Below, piece by piece: positions 29,515-38,714 of a stretch of DNA of 64,000 bases; within the stretch, counting starts at the first letter, position 1, and every line of letters begins with the position of its first letter. Under the pieces are notes generated by a model. That model ran no database searches. It worked only from the letters and a program-made list of their open reading frames with translations, and was not told the origin of the DNA. Made by a program: the position numbers and the translations under genes. Origin of the DNA: CAWDMC01 sp963803295 (GTDB taxonomy: Bacteria > Acidobacteriota > Terriglobia > UBA7540); NCBI GenBank assembly GCA_963803295.1, contig CAWDMC010000009.1, positions 1-64,000 on the forward strand. The letters are read 5' to 3'.

Positions 29515-29874
29515 ATGCGGATCGAGTGGGACAGCGCGTTCAAGCGATCGCTGGCGGTGGGGGCCATCGGCTTCATTCTGGCCGGGCAGTACGTCCTGGC
29601 ACAGAATCTGGGCAAAGCACCCCAGTTCGACGTGGCCGTCCAAGGTCAAACAGGGGCGCAGCCGGAAGGTGCGTTCCTCAATTTCATCAATTGGGTGAGT
29701 AACGTGATTGCGCCCGTGGGTGCGGGCGGCGCTGTGCTGGGGGCCATTGCAGCCTGGCTCACGGGCCGGGGCTTTGGCCGTTGGCTGTTCGCAGCCGCCG
29801 CCCTCCTGGGTGTCTCGGGTGTCACACGTTTCATCGAGTTCTGGGTCACCAACGGAGCAGGAGGTGTGAAGTAG
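29515..29874 (+). CDS. virB2: VirB2/TrbC-like pilin subunit
   Basis: 119 residues from ATG 29515 with aaggagga at 29498-29505. A leader with hydrophobic core (1-30, AVGAIGFILAGQYVLAQ) precedes a short loop and two transmembrane helices (about 56-80, VSNVIAPVGAGGAVLGAIAA; 88-108, RWLFAAAALLGVSGVTRFIE), the standard architecture of conjugative pilins. It would be processed and polymerised into the pilus. Flanking stem-loops on both sides suggest separate control of pilin level. Confidence 0.8.
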   Translation: MRIEWDSAFKRSLAVGAIGFILAGQYVLAQNLGKAPQFDVAVQGQTGAQPEGAFLNFINWVSNVIAPVGAGGAVLGAIAAWLTGRGFGRWLFAAAALLGVSGVTRFIEFWVTNGAGGVK

Positions 29875-29904
29875 CGAAACGGCGAGAATCCCCGAAGTAA
29901 AAAA

Positions 29905-29945
29905 GGGCAGGCAGACACGGAGCACCCAGGCCGGGCTGCCTGCCC
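29905..29945 (+). promoter_or_regulatory. Ten-bp stem-loop after virB2
   Basis: GGGCAGGCAG (29905-29914) pairs perfectly with CTGCCTGCCC (29936-29945). There is no T tract, so it is more likely an attenuator or mRNA-stability element than a terminator. The next gene starts at 29992. Confidence 0.6.
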
Positions 29946-29991
29946 CAGTTTCAAAGAAAGTGTTGATCTCTGGTATGCGAACGGGTGAGAA

Positions 29992-30657
29992 ATGGCGACT
30001 CCACAACTATTGAAAGACATTGTGAACGTTCTTTTACTGCTGGCGCCTTCGGCCGCCCTCCTGTGCCTGGTACTGGGTGGAATCAGCCTGCGCCGCGAGG
30101 GCGGAGGAACCAGTTTTTTGATCGGCGGAGGTTTCACCAAATGGATGTTCTGGGCGGTCGTCTTCCTGACTCTGACACCGCTGCTCAGCTGGTTCAGTTC
30201 GTTTGGAGTGAGCGTGCCGTCGCCGGAGGCGGGGTCACGAGTACCTGGCTGGCTGAACTTCGTTAGACGACGTGTCGAATTTCGTCAACAACTTCGTGGT
30301 GGGCGACTGGCCACGACGCTGGCCGCGTTACTTCGTGCTGCGCGCGATTCTCGATACCGCCGCCGGTGGGCACCCGTTGCCCTCGGTCATCGCCGCCATG
30401 TTCCTGCTCGGTGTCCAGGCCACCTATAACCTCTTGCAGAGTTACAACACGGGGACGCCGTATGCCACCGCGGATGTACTGGACAGCCTTTGGACTTACC
30501 TGGTGGGCACCATCATGCCGATCACCGCCGGCCTGGCCATCATCGGCGCCATCATCAATTTCGCCACCCAAGGCCGGCGATGCGGCTGGTCGGCGTGGCG
30601 CTGGCGCTGTTGTCCGTATCGGCGATCTGGTACTTGGTCGTGGCAATGGTGGCGTAG
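29992..30657 (+). pseudogene. Polytopic membrane protein of the T4SS cluster, two frameshifts
   Basis: Starts at ATG 29992 behind gggtgaga. The pieces read VNVLLLLAPSAALLCLVLGG and FWAVVFLTLTPLLSWF, then after a break near 30268 NFVNNFVVGDWPRRWPRYFV and VIAAMFLLGVQATYNLLQSY, and after a break near 30577 LVGVALALLSVSAIWYLVVA with stop at 30655. That is about 220 residues with at least five membrane helices. No canonical Vir family is recognised. It lies between virB2 and virB3 and probably forms part of the inner-membrane complex. Confidence 0.55.
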
Positions 30658-30673
30658 AACGGGAGCAGATTAC

Positions 30674-31156
30674 GTGTCCTTTCACAACGGCATCCTCAAT
30701 CTCACGAATTGGTCGGCAACGTGATCTTGCCGACGCTGGCGGGACTGTTCATCACCGTCGCGATCATCGAGTTCTCGAAAGGAGCCGCCTACACCCACGC
30801 CATGTACGGCGGGTTACTCTGTCTGATGGCCTCGGGCCTGCTACGCGCTTTCGAGACTTTCGCCTCCCAGGGTCGTTGGAATAATCCGAATCAGTTCTGG
30901 ATGGCGCTGGTCGGCCTGGTGGACTGGATTTGCAACGTCCTCTTGCCGCTCTATGCAGCTTTGCAGGTGGCGGCGGGAGCGGTGCAGCTCGCCGGAGTCG
31001 CGGACCGCTATTGAACCGATCTCCTGGATGCGCCACTTCGCTGCCGCCGGGTTGTGCTTGCTCGTGTCCGGACTGCTGCGGCTGGCAGAGTTCTTCGTCG
31101 CGCAAAGGCACAGGTGGGGTCACTTAAAGGGAGGAGGACGATGCCTCTTGAGGTAA
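30674..31156 (+). pseudogene. Membrane protein with two VirB2-like halves, frameshifted
   Basis: GTG 30674 starts VSFHNGILNLTN, then after a slip near 30710 VGNVILPTLAGLFITVAIIE and MASGLLRAFETFAS. The second half repeats the plan: VDWICNVLLPLYAALQVAAG, then in another frame HFAAAGLCLLVSGLLRLAEF FVAQ. Each half has two helices with an intervening turn and a closing S-G-L-L-R motif, resembling duplicated VirB2-type hairpins. The end overlaps virB3 in one reading. Role unknown; a minor pilin-like or channel component is possible. Confidence 0.45.
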
Positions 31157-31455
31157 CACCCTTTTATCGCAATCTAAGAACGCGCGTGACCTTGCTGGGC
31201 CTGGAGGCGGAAGACCTGTTCGCCATCCTGGCCATGGCGGTGGTCGCCAACATTCTGGGGAGGTTTCTCAACCGCGAGATGTTCGGCCTGCCCATGAACA
31301 TGATCATGCAGTATATGGTCCCGGTGCTGAGCATTCCCGCGCTGATGCTGTTCAAGTACGGAAAACAGCGTGGCTACCTCCTCGATTGGGCGATGTTTCA
31401 CTGCAAGCCCCACGTTTATTCCGCTCTCGAGCGGGACTCGCAAGTTCAAGAGTGA
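31141..31455 (+). CDS. virB3: VirB3/TrbD-like inner-membrane protein
   Basis: 104 residues from ATG 31141 behind a strong aagggaggagg. A short N-terminus (MPLEVTPFYRNLRTRVTLLG) is followed by two close membrane helices (DLFAILAMAVVANILG and IMQYMVPVLSIPALMLFKYG) and a basic cytoplasmic tail, as in VirB3 proteins. VirB3 works with VirB4 in pilus biogenesis, and virB4 follows 24 bases later, as in most T4SS loci. Confidence 0.75.
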   Translation: MPLEVTPFYRNLRTRVTLLGLEAEDLFAILAMAVVANILGRFLNREMFGLPMNMIMQYMVPVLSIPALMLFKYGKQRGYLLDWAMFHCKPHVYSALERDSQVQE

Positions 31456-31479
31456 ATACCTGAAGCCGGAGGAGGAGGC

Positions 31480-34139
31480 GTGCCGGTAACCATGGAGCAG
31501 TACGAGAAGTCGCTCGACGCACCGGCGCTGTGCGAGCAGTTGCGGATCCGGGACCTGCTGGACGACGTGGCCGTCCAGCTCGATGGGTCTTCGTGGCGGC
31601 TTACGAGTTGAGCGGTATGAACTCCTACTACGCCAGCGACGAGATGCGGAACCGCACCAAGAGCTCGCTCTGAAGCCCTGGTGCGTTCACTCCCGGAGCG
31701 CTCGATGCGCATGCAGATACGGTTCGAGATCCCGAAGGGTCGGGAGACCTGTTGCACGCGTACAACCGGGAACAAGGCAACCAGAGCCCCATCCTTCAGG
31801 AGCTCGACCGCGGCTGCATGCCGAACAGTGGCGTCGAAAGACGCCGGCGGCTTCTACCTTCGGCACCATCTCCACGCCTACTTCATCTGGAACCCGAGAA
31901 TCCATCACCAGTCCCCGGATTTCGAATGGAAGCGAAAGATGCGCCGGGAAGCAGCTGGAGCCTGGCCGCAACCAAGTGCATCGAGCGGACACGGCGCGAG
32001 CACGAGGACCTCTTTGCGGAGTTTAAGAGCTGTCATGGCCGGCGTCGGGGCGACCTTGGAAGCGACTGGCATGAGCCGTGCGGCGGATGACCCACCACGA
32101 GATCTTCCTCGAAGTCAAGCGTGCACTCCACCCGCTGGGCCGAGGACCGGATTCCCTACCGGCGCCCGGAGCAGTCGATCTGGTACAGAGCGCGCGCAGC
32201 CAGATGGCCAACGTCAACATCGAGGATGAGCAGGACGATACCTGAAGTCGGCGGATTGCTCTACTCCTGGATCACCCTCAAGGATCTGCCCGACGCCACC
32301 TTTCCGGGGATTTTGCGCGAGCTGGTGTTGAGCGATTTTCCGCTGGTCGTCAATGCGGAGGTCGATGCTCCCCGACCAGGCCAAGATCGTGAAGCAGTAC
32401 AAGAGCCGGCTGCGCAAGATGATGGCGGCGCAGCGGGATTTTCACGGAGGCTTTCGCATCAACGTGGACGCGCAAGTGGCGGAGGCCAGCTCGATGAAGA
32501 TGCTGCAGGACCTGATTTCGAGCTCGCTGAAGAGCTGCCAGATGAGCCTGATCATCGCGGTGCGAACTTCGAAGCCCGTGCGCAACCAGCTTTGAGCGGG
32601 AGGAGGCGGAGCGGATCCTGGCGGACCGCCGGCAACGGATGTTGCACGCCATGGCCCGCATGAACGGGGCTCGGGGAATCCCGGAGACCCTGGCACAGAA
32701 GCGGCTTTTCTTCGGGGGGTTGCCGGCAATGGCGGGAGAGAACAAGCGGGAGATGGACGCTGCTGACTCTGCATGCGGCGGATCTGCTGCCGGTCGAGAT
32801 GCCCTGGCGGGGTACACCGAATTCGCCCTTGATCCTTTTCGAGACCCCTCACCGCCAGTTATTCCCGTTCTCGCCCTTTGATGCCACTCTGGGTGACGCC
32901 AACATGCTCATCATGGCTGAGAGCGGAGGCGGGAAAACCTTCATGGCCCAATTCTTCCTGCTGATGATGGCCCGGGCTCAATCCGTTGATTTCGATCCTC
33001 GAAAGGGGTGACTCCTATCGGCCGCTGGTCGAGTTGATGGGCGGCCGGGTGATCGAGGTCGATCTCGAAGGGAGCGAAACGCTGAACCCGTGGGATCTGC
33101 CGGCGGGGGAGACGAACCCGAGCAAGGACAAGATCGCTTTCCTCAAGAATCTGACGCTGGCACATGCTGGGGGCGAGCCCCGGCTCGGACACCTCCCTGC
33201 TGGACAACCTGTTAGCGACGCCATCGCCCGCACCTACAAGCGCTGTGCCATCCGTTATTCCAGTCCCATTCCGACCTTCAACGACTCTGCGCGAGGAGCT
33301 GGCGCAATGGCGGGACGAGGAACGCATGCAGCGGACCATCGACGAAGCGAAGTTGGCCGCCATCAAGCTTCGCTCATGGACAGGAGAGAAAGGCATCTAC
33401 GCGAAATTGTTCGATGCGCCCACCACCATGAGCATCGACAGCAACTGGCTGTTCTTCAATGTGGAGGGACTGAGCTCCGACCCTAAACTCGAAATCGCCA
33501 TGAGCATGCTGATCGCGAATGCCATGGCGACGCGGGCGGCGGGAAGGAGCGGCCGGCCGAGCATCACGGTGCTGGATGAATGCTGGTCATTGCTCGATTC
33601 ACCCACGCTCGCGCCGGAGGTGGTACAACTGTTCCGCACGGCGCGGAAGCGGAACTCGAGTGTCTGGGGGATCTAGCAGACGGTGGAAGACTTCGTGGGC
33701 ACCGAGTTCCAACCGCGCGAGCACGGGCCGGGAATTTTGAAGAATACCACCACCAAGATCATGGGACAACAGCCGGGCGATATTACGCCCCTGGTGACCA
33801 TCTCTCTTTGAATCCGGTAGCGCTGGACGAGATCAAGCTGTTCAACGCCCCACGCAAGGGACAGTACGCCGAAGCGCTGCTGGTGTTGGGCGAGAAGGCT
33901 GACACCACCCAGACCATCGGATCGTGCCGACCTCACTCGACTACTGGGTCTCGCACAACTTTCCCCAGGGAGCGCCGGTATCGGGCATGGTTTCTGGCGG
34001 AGAACAGTGGCCACCGGCCGCTGCTCGACTCTACCGGGAGCTGCCCAAGAGATTTCCTCAGGGACTAGCGGATGTTGCGCCTCTCCCCGAGGAGCTTTCC
34101 GGCGAGGTGAATGCGGCTCATGCGGAGCGAAGAAGGTAA
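31480..34139 (+). pseudogene. virB4: VirB4/TrbE-like transport ATPase, many frameshifts
   Basis: GTG 31480 follows gccggaggaggagg. Recognisable segments in changing frames are RDLLDDVAVQLDG, LVLSDFPLVVNAEV, RKMMAAQRDFHGGFRI, the Walker A region (NMLIMAESGGGKTFMAQFFL), VIEVDLEGSETLNPWDL, RTIDEAKLAAIKLRSWTGEK and Walker B (SITVLDECWSLLDSPTLAPE). The end reads LFNAPRKGQYAEALLVLGEK and YWVSHNFPQG. At least ten indels and an in-frame TAG (33674-33676) interrupt about 2.66 kb. VirB4 is the conserved ATPase of all T4SSs, so the element could not transfer by itself if these are real. Confidence 0.85.
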
Positions 34140-34246
34140 GCGAATGCTCTCTACAACTGTCGAGCGTGCTGCGAAGCATGGGGTCGCCGAAAACTAACCC
34201 TCGGAGACTGAATGTATGACTTCGTTTTCTTTCTGGTGTTTTCGTG

Positions 34247-35030
34247 GTGCATGGTAAGGCCAAGACACGGCGGCAGGTCCTGGCCTTGGCCCTGGCCGGA
34301 ACGACGGCCGCGATGCTGGTTGCTCCGCCGCGAGCGTTGAAGCGCAGGCAAACCTGATCGCCGCGATCCAGGCCGTGCTCAACGTGATCAACGGCATTGT
34401 CCAGAGCGGCCCTCAATCGCATCAATACGGTCCGATCAGCGATCAGCAGTTTCTACCAAGAGCGTGACGTGGCCCGTGCAGCTAATCAACCAGGCCAGAG
34501 CCCAGGTAACCCAGATGATCGCCAGTACCGAAACATGATGCAGGGCGTCTTCCGTATCAACCTGACCAGCGCCACCCAGCCGGTGACGCAACAGGCTCGA
34601 GCGAGTCATGCGCAACCAGCAGACAAGTGACTTCGAGCACTCTCGCGACAGCCTACAGGAATACTTAGCCCGGCGCCCTCGGTCAACGGCCGCGGCCCCG
34701 GAGGACCGCGCCTGGCGGACATGGACGATGCCTTGGCAATGGACAACCTGAAGACTCTGAAGGAGACGGACCAGGCGGCAGCCTGACTTTGCAGGCGGCC
34801 GAGCAGTCGAGGACGCAGCGAGTCAGGCTGCTCCCGGTTCGGCGCCTTTCCTGACCGCGAGCGCGGTTGTGGCCAGCATCCAGAGCCAGGCGGTGACGCA
34901 AAAGATGCTGGCTGCCGAGTTGCGGCAGGAGGCTGCGCGTCTGGCTCACGAGAACTCGCTGCACAAAAGGGGCGCGGCCTTCACCGGGCAGTTGGGAGCC
35001 AGGTCGAGCAACCTGCTGAAGCGCAAGTGA
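34247..35030 (+). pseudogene. VirB5/TrbJ-like protein, frameshifted
   Basis: A basic signal sequence (GKAKTRRQVLALALAGTTAA) precedes helical segments in several frames: AAIQAVLNVINGIVQSA, RINTVRSAISSFYQE, NMMQGVFRINLTSATQPVTQ, MDDALAMDNLKTLKET and VASIQSQAVTQKMLAAELRQ, ending LKRK at TGA 35028-35030. Such secreted helical proteins after virB4 are usually VirB5/TrbJ, which sits at the pilus tip or periplasm. The start codon is uncertain. At least five indels are needed to connect the pieces. Confidence 0.5.
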
Positions 35031-35049
35031 AGGACAACGGAGCAGAGAT

Positions 35050-35818
35050 ATGAAAGGACTTGTGAAGCAAAGCTGGGGATTGCAGGTTAGGCGGGGTCTC
35101 CGTTGGTCTTGGGGGCACAAGGTGCGGTTAGGCGGTACTGGCGATGGTCTTTGCATCGTCGCGCCGCACTCGGCGAAGAGCATCATGCCGGACCCCTGCT
35201 GCGCCATTATGGCGGCGGGGCTGGCCGCGATCGTCAAGCACCTTAAGCAATGTCATCGGCGGCGGGCCTGGGCGCATCCTCTCGATCGACCAGACCATTC
35301 GAACTTCGAGCGGACAGTGGTCTGGCCAAGAACTCGATCGCCAGGCGCAAGCGCTGGCCGGCAGCCTTCAGGGGACGTTCGCCCGGATGCAAACATCATG
35401 CGGATCAGGGTGAGCAGCGCAACGTTGCCGGCGCCGCAACAACTGGAACGGATTCTGCTGTCGCGGAGACCCGAACCAGATCAGCCAGACGAGCGCAGAA
35501 TTATGTCGCGGTGTACGGCCCCGTTCCCGACGCCACTGCGGTGTCCCGGCGAGGTCCGCAACCGGATTGATATGGCAGACGCGGCTGCTCAGGCGGCGAT
35601 GAAGAGAGCCATCGAGATCGACCATCTCGCCGACCTGGAGATCCAAGCGGCGAACCAACTCAACCAGAGTATCCAGAACGCCGCCCCCGGGCAGCGCCCC
35701 AATTATCGAGGCGCAAGCTGATGCCTGGCTGGTGCGCGCCAACGCCTACACGCAGGCAGCCACGGCCGACCTGATGCGTTTGCGGGCGATTGCCTTGCTG
35801 ACGCCGGCGCCGGCGTAA
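35050..35818 (+). pseudogene. Second helical TrbJ-like protein, frameshifted
   Basis: ATG 35050 lies 13 bases after agcagag. Coding pieces in different frames are SIDQTIRTSSGQWSGQELDR, QAQALAGSLQGTFARM, QAAMKRAIEIDHLADLEIQA, ANQLNQSIQNAA and IEAQADAWLVRANAYTQAAT, with stop at 35816. The text is Ala/Gln-rich and helical like the preceding gene, so the two may be paralogues or sequential periplasmic components. Function is not established. Several indels are present. Confidence 0.4.
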
Positions 35819-35886
35819 AGTCCGGGGCTACGAATACCTCGAACCTCGGGACAACAACTGAACAACCTTCTTAAGAGGCATTAGCC

Positions 35887-36753
35887 ATGTTCTATTTCGA
35901 GCAACTGTTGCAGCACAGCGCTGCAGGGAATCGACAGCTACAACATCACCTCGATGGTGCTGGGGGTGGCCGGCACGATCCTTCTGCTCAGCTTTCTCTA
36001 CAGCGCCTACCAGGCCTTTCGCCATGGGTGGAGACGTGCGCATGCTGGCTGTCGGGGGAGTGTGCTACTTCATTCTCGGCCTGGTGTTCGTCGAACTACG
36101 GGGCGGTGTTTCGGGATGTCATCGGAATGTTCAACTCCGTGGCAGACGCGATCTACAGCCGCGTCGGCGTAGGGGATCTGTTCAGCAACTGGCTGAATGA
36201 CCTGAGCACCTACTTCACCCAGAACGGCTGGTCGAGCCTGTGGGGACTGGTTACCGGCGGGATCTCGGGGTTGCTGGGCGCCCTGCTCATTATCGTGGCC
36301 TTCATCATCTTTCCTCTTTCCTACACGATCTTCACCCTTTTCTATGCCCTGTATGGGGCGGTTCTCTACGTCGTGGGGCCGTTTGTGTTGGCTCTGCTGC
36401 CGGCGCGGGGTTTTGGACAACTGGCGCGGACCTACCTCATGAACCTGATGGTCTTTGGTGCCTGGGGCGTGATCTACGGGATCATTCAGGCGCTGATGAC
36501 AGCCGTGAACATGGGCAGCCTGAACGCAGTACTGAATTCCAACGGCATTCTGAACAGCTTCTTTGGCTCAAGCCAAGTGATTCTCCTGGCCATGTCGAGC
36601 ATCTTGTTTTCGATTTCGATTGCGTTGATCCCGTTCCTCGCCAGCCGGATTGTGAGGGGTGAATTGGGAAGCACGATGCTGGTGATGGTAGGCACGGCGG
36701 TAGGCGCAGCCCGGTTGGCCGCTTCGACTGTGATGCGTAGAGACGAAAAGTGA
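35887..36753 (+). pseudogene. virB6: VirB6/TrbL-like polytopic membrane protein, frameshifts in the 5' part
   Basis: ATG 35887 starts MFYFEQLLQH; slips near 35917, 36025 and 36085 link NITSMVLGVAGTILLLSFLY, VGGVCYFILGLVFV and YGAVFRDVIGMFNSVADAIY. From 36095 the frame is open, with six or more membrane helices (GALLIIVAFIIFPLSYTIFT, YALYGAVLYVVGPFVLALLP, VILLAMSSILFSISIALIPF). VirB6 proteins form part of the inner-membrane DNA path. Position between the VirB5-like genes and virB8 matches the usual gene order. Confidence 0.7.
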
Positions 36754-36769
36754 ACTTGTTGAGTATGGA

Positions 36770-36814
36770 GACGACACACCGCTTCTCCCTCATGGGTCTG
36801 GTCGGTGTGTTGTC
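36770..36814 (+). promoter_or_regulatory. Stem-loop 5' of the virB8 ribosome binding site
   Basis: GACGACACACCG (36770-36781) pairs with CGGTGTGTTGTC (36803-36814), 12 bp including one G-U pair. The Shine-Dalgarno gggagg follows at 36819-36824 and virB8 starts at 36833. Confidence 0.65.
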
Positions 36815-36832
36815 GAGCGGGAGGACCAACGA

Positions 36833-37594
36833 ATGAAAGAGACGGATCGTCCGGTCGCAGAAATGCCCGTGCCGATGCGATACACAAAATACTACGAGCA
36901 TGATGGCATGCTCCGTGCCTATGCCAATCGTTCCATGGTATTGGCAATGATTCTCGGAGTCCTCGCCCTGGCCTCGCTGGGTTCTGCCATCTATCTCCGC
37001 TTGCAACCTCCCACCGTGATCCGGGTGGATAAGGATGGCAATGCCGCGGTAGTGGGGGCTGCTGCCCACGCCTTGGGCAAGCCGGGTTTCTCTCTTGGGC
37101 TGTCAGCGGAAGCCGCAGCCGAGGCGGCTCCTGGGGACCTCGAAGGCAGAGCGGTCATTCGCCGTTTCCTCGATCACTACTTGTCCTACACCCCGGATTC
37201 GGTCGACCGGAACCTGGCGGAGTCGCTGAACATGATGACGAGAAACCTCCGCCTCTATACCCTGAACAAACTTCGCGATGACGACACCGTAGGGAAGATT
37301 AAGGACGAACACGTCATTTCTGACTTTCGCATCCGCTCCCTCGAGCGAATGAAAGACATCCCCTGGGCTTACGTCGCCTTTGGAGTTAAGGAGGTCCACC
37401 AGGTGCGTAACGGCACCGAGACTACCGACCGGATCGTGGGGCGTTACGATGTGCGGCTGGTAGAGGAACGCCGCTCGGAGGTCAATCCCAGCGGCCTGCT
37501 GGTCGCCCAGTATTCGGAGCAGCAGATGGTGGGAGACAAGGAAACCGGCTTGCTGCAACAGACCACGCTGGGTCCGAACGCACCCGACAAGTAA
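36833..37594 (+). CDS. virB8: VirB8-like inner-membrane assembly factor
   Basis: Intact 253-residue protein. A short cytoplasmic N-terminus (MKETDRPVAEMPVPMRYTKY) precedes one transmembrane helix (about 36-57, MVLAMILGVLALASLGSAIY) and a periplasmic NTF2-like domain (VIRRFLDHYLSYTPDSVDRN, YVAFGVKEVHQVRNG, RIVGRYDVRLVEERRS). This is the VirB8/TrbF topology. VirB8 nucleates channel assembly with VirB9 and VirB10. It is one of the few undamaged T4SS genes and is framed by stem-loops. Confidence 0.75.
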   Translation: MKETDRPVAEMPVPMRYTKYYEHDGMLRAYANRSMVLAMILGVLALASLGSAIYLRLQPPTVIRVDKDGNAAVVGAAAHALGKPGFSLGLSAEAAAEAAPGDLEGRAVIRRFLDHYLSYTPDSVDRNLAESLNMMTRNLRLYTLNKLRDDDTVGKIKDEHVISDFRIRSLERMKDIPWAYVAFGVKEVHQVRNGTETTDRIVGRYDVRLVEERRSEVNPSGLLVAQYSEQQMVGDKETGLLQQTTLGPNAPDK

Positions 37595-37619
37595 GACGCT
37601 GTCAATAAAGCAGCAGCCC

Positions 37620-37677
37620 GCCAGAGGCCCTCTGGCACGTTCGACAGCAGGCGGCTCGTTCCCGCGAACGAGCCGCC
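37620..37677 (+). promoter_or_regulatory. Two consecutive perfect stem-loops 5' of a ribosome binding site
   Basis: GCCAGAG/CTCTGGC (37620-37626 and 37630-37636) is followed by GGCGGCTCGTTC/GAACGAGCCGCC (37650-37661 and 37666-37677), a perfect 12-bp stem with loop CCGC. The Shine-Dalgarno aggagg starts at the next base (37678). No T tract follows, so control of RNA stability or translation is more likely than termination. Confidence 0.7.
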
Positions 37678-37691
37678 AGGAGGTCTTAGAT

Positions 37692-37991
37692 ATGGCAACA
37701 GGCGTTGCGGCTGAGGAAGCGAAGGGTCCGCAGCCCGTGACCAAAACTACGCGAACGCGGCCGGCTGAGGAACAGGCTACAGCGGGGACGACCCGCTTCT
37801 TCCTTGCCAAGACAGGCGCGCATGGCGGACCGCCGGCGATCGACCGGGAGCTCGCGACCGAAGGCGAAGCGATGATCGAATCGCTCAAGACCAGCCTGAG
37901 CTACTACCGCATCGTGGAACTGCGGGCCACCGCCGACTTCACGGGCAAGAATCCCCAGGTGCGCAGTGAGGCGGTGAAAAGACAGGGATAG
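37692..37991 (+). CDS. Hypothetical protein of the transfer operon
   Basis: 99 residues from ATG 37692 with aggagg at 37678-37683. The N-terminal half is Thr/Ala/Glu-rich and probably disordered (KGPQPVTKTTRTRPAEEQAT). The C-terminal half is more ordered (EAMIESLKTSLSYYRIVELR). No domain, signal or membrane segment is seen. Its well-formed start region supports expression. No function is assigned. Confidence 0.5.
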   Translation: MATGVAAEEAKGPQPVTKTTRTRPAEEQATAGTTRFFLAKTGAHGGPPAIDRELATEGEAMIESLKTSLSYYRIVELRATADFTGKNPQVRSEAVKRQG

Positions 37992-38276
37992 ACATTCTTA
38001 TGGCACGGCTTCATCTCCAGAACGAAGCTGCATCTGTCAAAGCTCTCCGCAAGCTTTATTGCGGTTCAGTGTTGCCGCCCTTCCGCAAACTCGCCCGAAT
38101 AGCATATCGGGCGGCATAGCGAGAAGGCTTGGCAGCGACCTTCCTTCTGATTTTCATTCGAGCAGAAAGGAAGAATGATGACGGCGCGGTAAATCGGCTC
38201 GCTCCTCATGGTTTCGCGACCGCGTCGATCAACTCACAACTCAATAGGTGGGCTCTTCGAGTCCGGTCGTAGACCC
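37992..38276 (+). promoter_or_regulatory. Untranslated leader with a ribosome-site hairpin and five-codon ORF
   Basis: No gene is seen here. CCTTCCTTCTG (38139-38149) can pair with CAGAAAGGAAG (38163-38173), a stem that covers a ggaag Shine-Dalgarno. The following ATG (38175) opens only MMTAR before TAA at 38190-38192. The logic resembles the two leaders downstream. It may be a regulatory mini-ORF or the broken start of a lost gene. Confidence 0.45.
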
Positions 38277-38372
38277 TAACCCCGTTTGCGGCGCAGGACA
38301 GCGAAGAGACCGGCGGTATCGGCCTCCTTTTCTGTCCGTGCCCGACAGACCTGACAGAAAGGAGTAAAGGCT
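38277..38372 (+). promoter_or_regulatory. Leader RNA copy 1: alternative stems masking the ribosome binding site
   Basis: GGACAG (38296-38301) can pair with CTGTCC (38332-38337). Alternatively CTCCTTTTCTGTC (38324-38336) can pair with GACAGAAAGGAG (38353-38364), which contains the Shine-Dalgarno of the gene at 38373. The two pairings share bases 38332-38336 and exclude each other. A second copy lies 350 bases downstream before the polymerase-like gene. Primary sequence and both pairings are kept in the two copies. Confidence 0.75.
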
Positions 38373-38573
38373 ATGCCCCTGCTGATGCACCGGCTGACCT
38401 TGGAGCTGGTCACCGAGATGGAAACACATCGCCATTGGTGCCCGATCGGTGAGAAGTTCTGGGAGCACGAAGGCGATTACGAGGGCTGCCCGTTCAAGCG
38501 AGTGCAGAGGTGCCCCATCGAATGTCCAGGCAGCTGTGAAAGGGAGGACACCCATCCCGCGGTAGTCTCATAA
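38373..38573 (+). CDS. Small Cys-rich protein preceding the polymerase-like gene
   Basis: 66 residues from ATG 38373 with ggag eight bases upstream. Five Cys (WCPIG, GCPF, RCPIECPGSC) and several His in residues 18-56 suggest a metal-binding module. There is no signal peptide or membrane segment. It shares its leader RNA type with the polymerase-like gene 140 bases downstream, so the two are probably co-regulated and may work together. I recognise no family. Confidence 0.6.
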   Translation: MPLLMHRLTLELVTEMETHRHWCPIGEKFWEHEGDYEGCPFKRVQRCPIECPGSCEREDTHPAVVS

Positions 38574-38624
38574 CCACTTAGCATCACAACCCGCCGGCCC
38601 GGTTCTTCACCGAGCCTGAACCGA

Positions 38625-38714
38625 AAACCCCGTTTTACGGCACAGGACAGCGAAGAAGACCGGCGCGGTCGGTCCTCCTTCTCTGTCCCTGCCCGACAGA
38701 AAAGGAGAAAAGCC
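38625..38714 (+). promoter_or_regulatory. Leader RNA copy 2, before the polymerase-like gene
   Basis: GGACAG (38645-38650) can pair with CTGTCC (38683-38688). Alternatively CTCCTTCTCTGTC (38675-38687) pairs with GACAGAAAAGGAG (38695-38707) over 13 positions with one mismatch and a seven-base loop, covering the Shine-Dalgarno aggag. ATG follows at 38715. It is a near copy of the element at 38277-38372, with length changes of one to seven bases. Confidence 0.75.
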
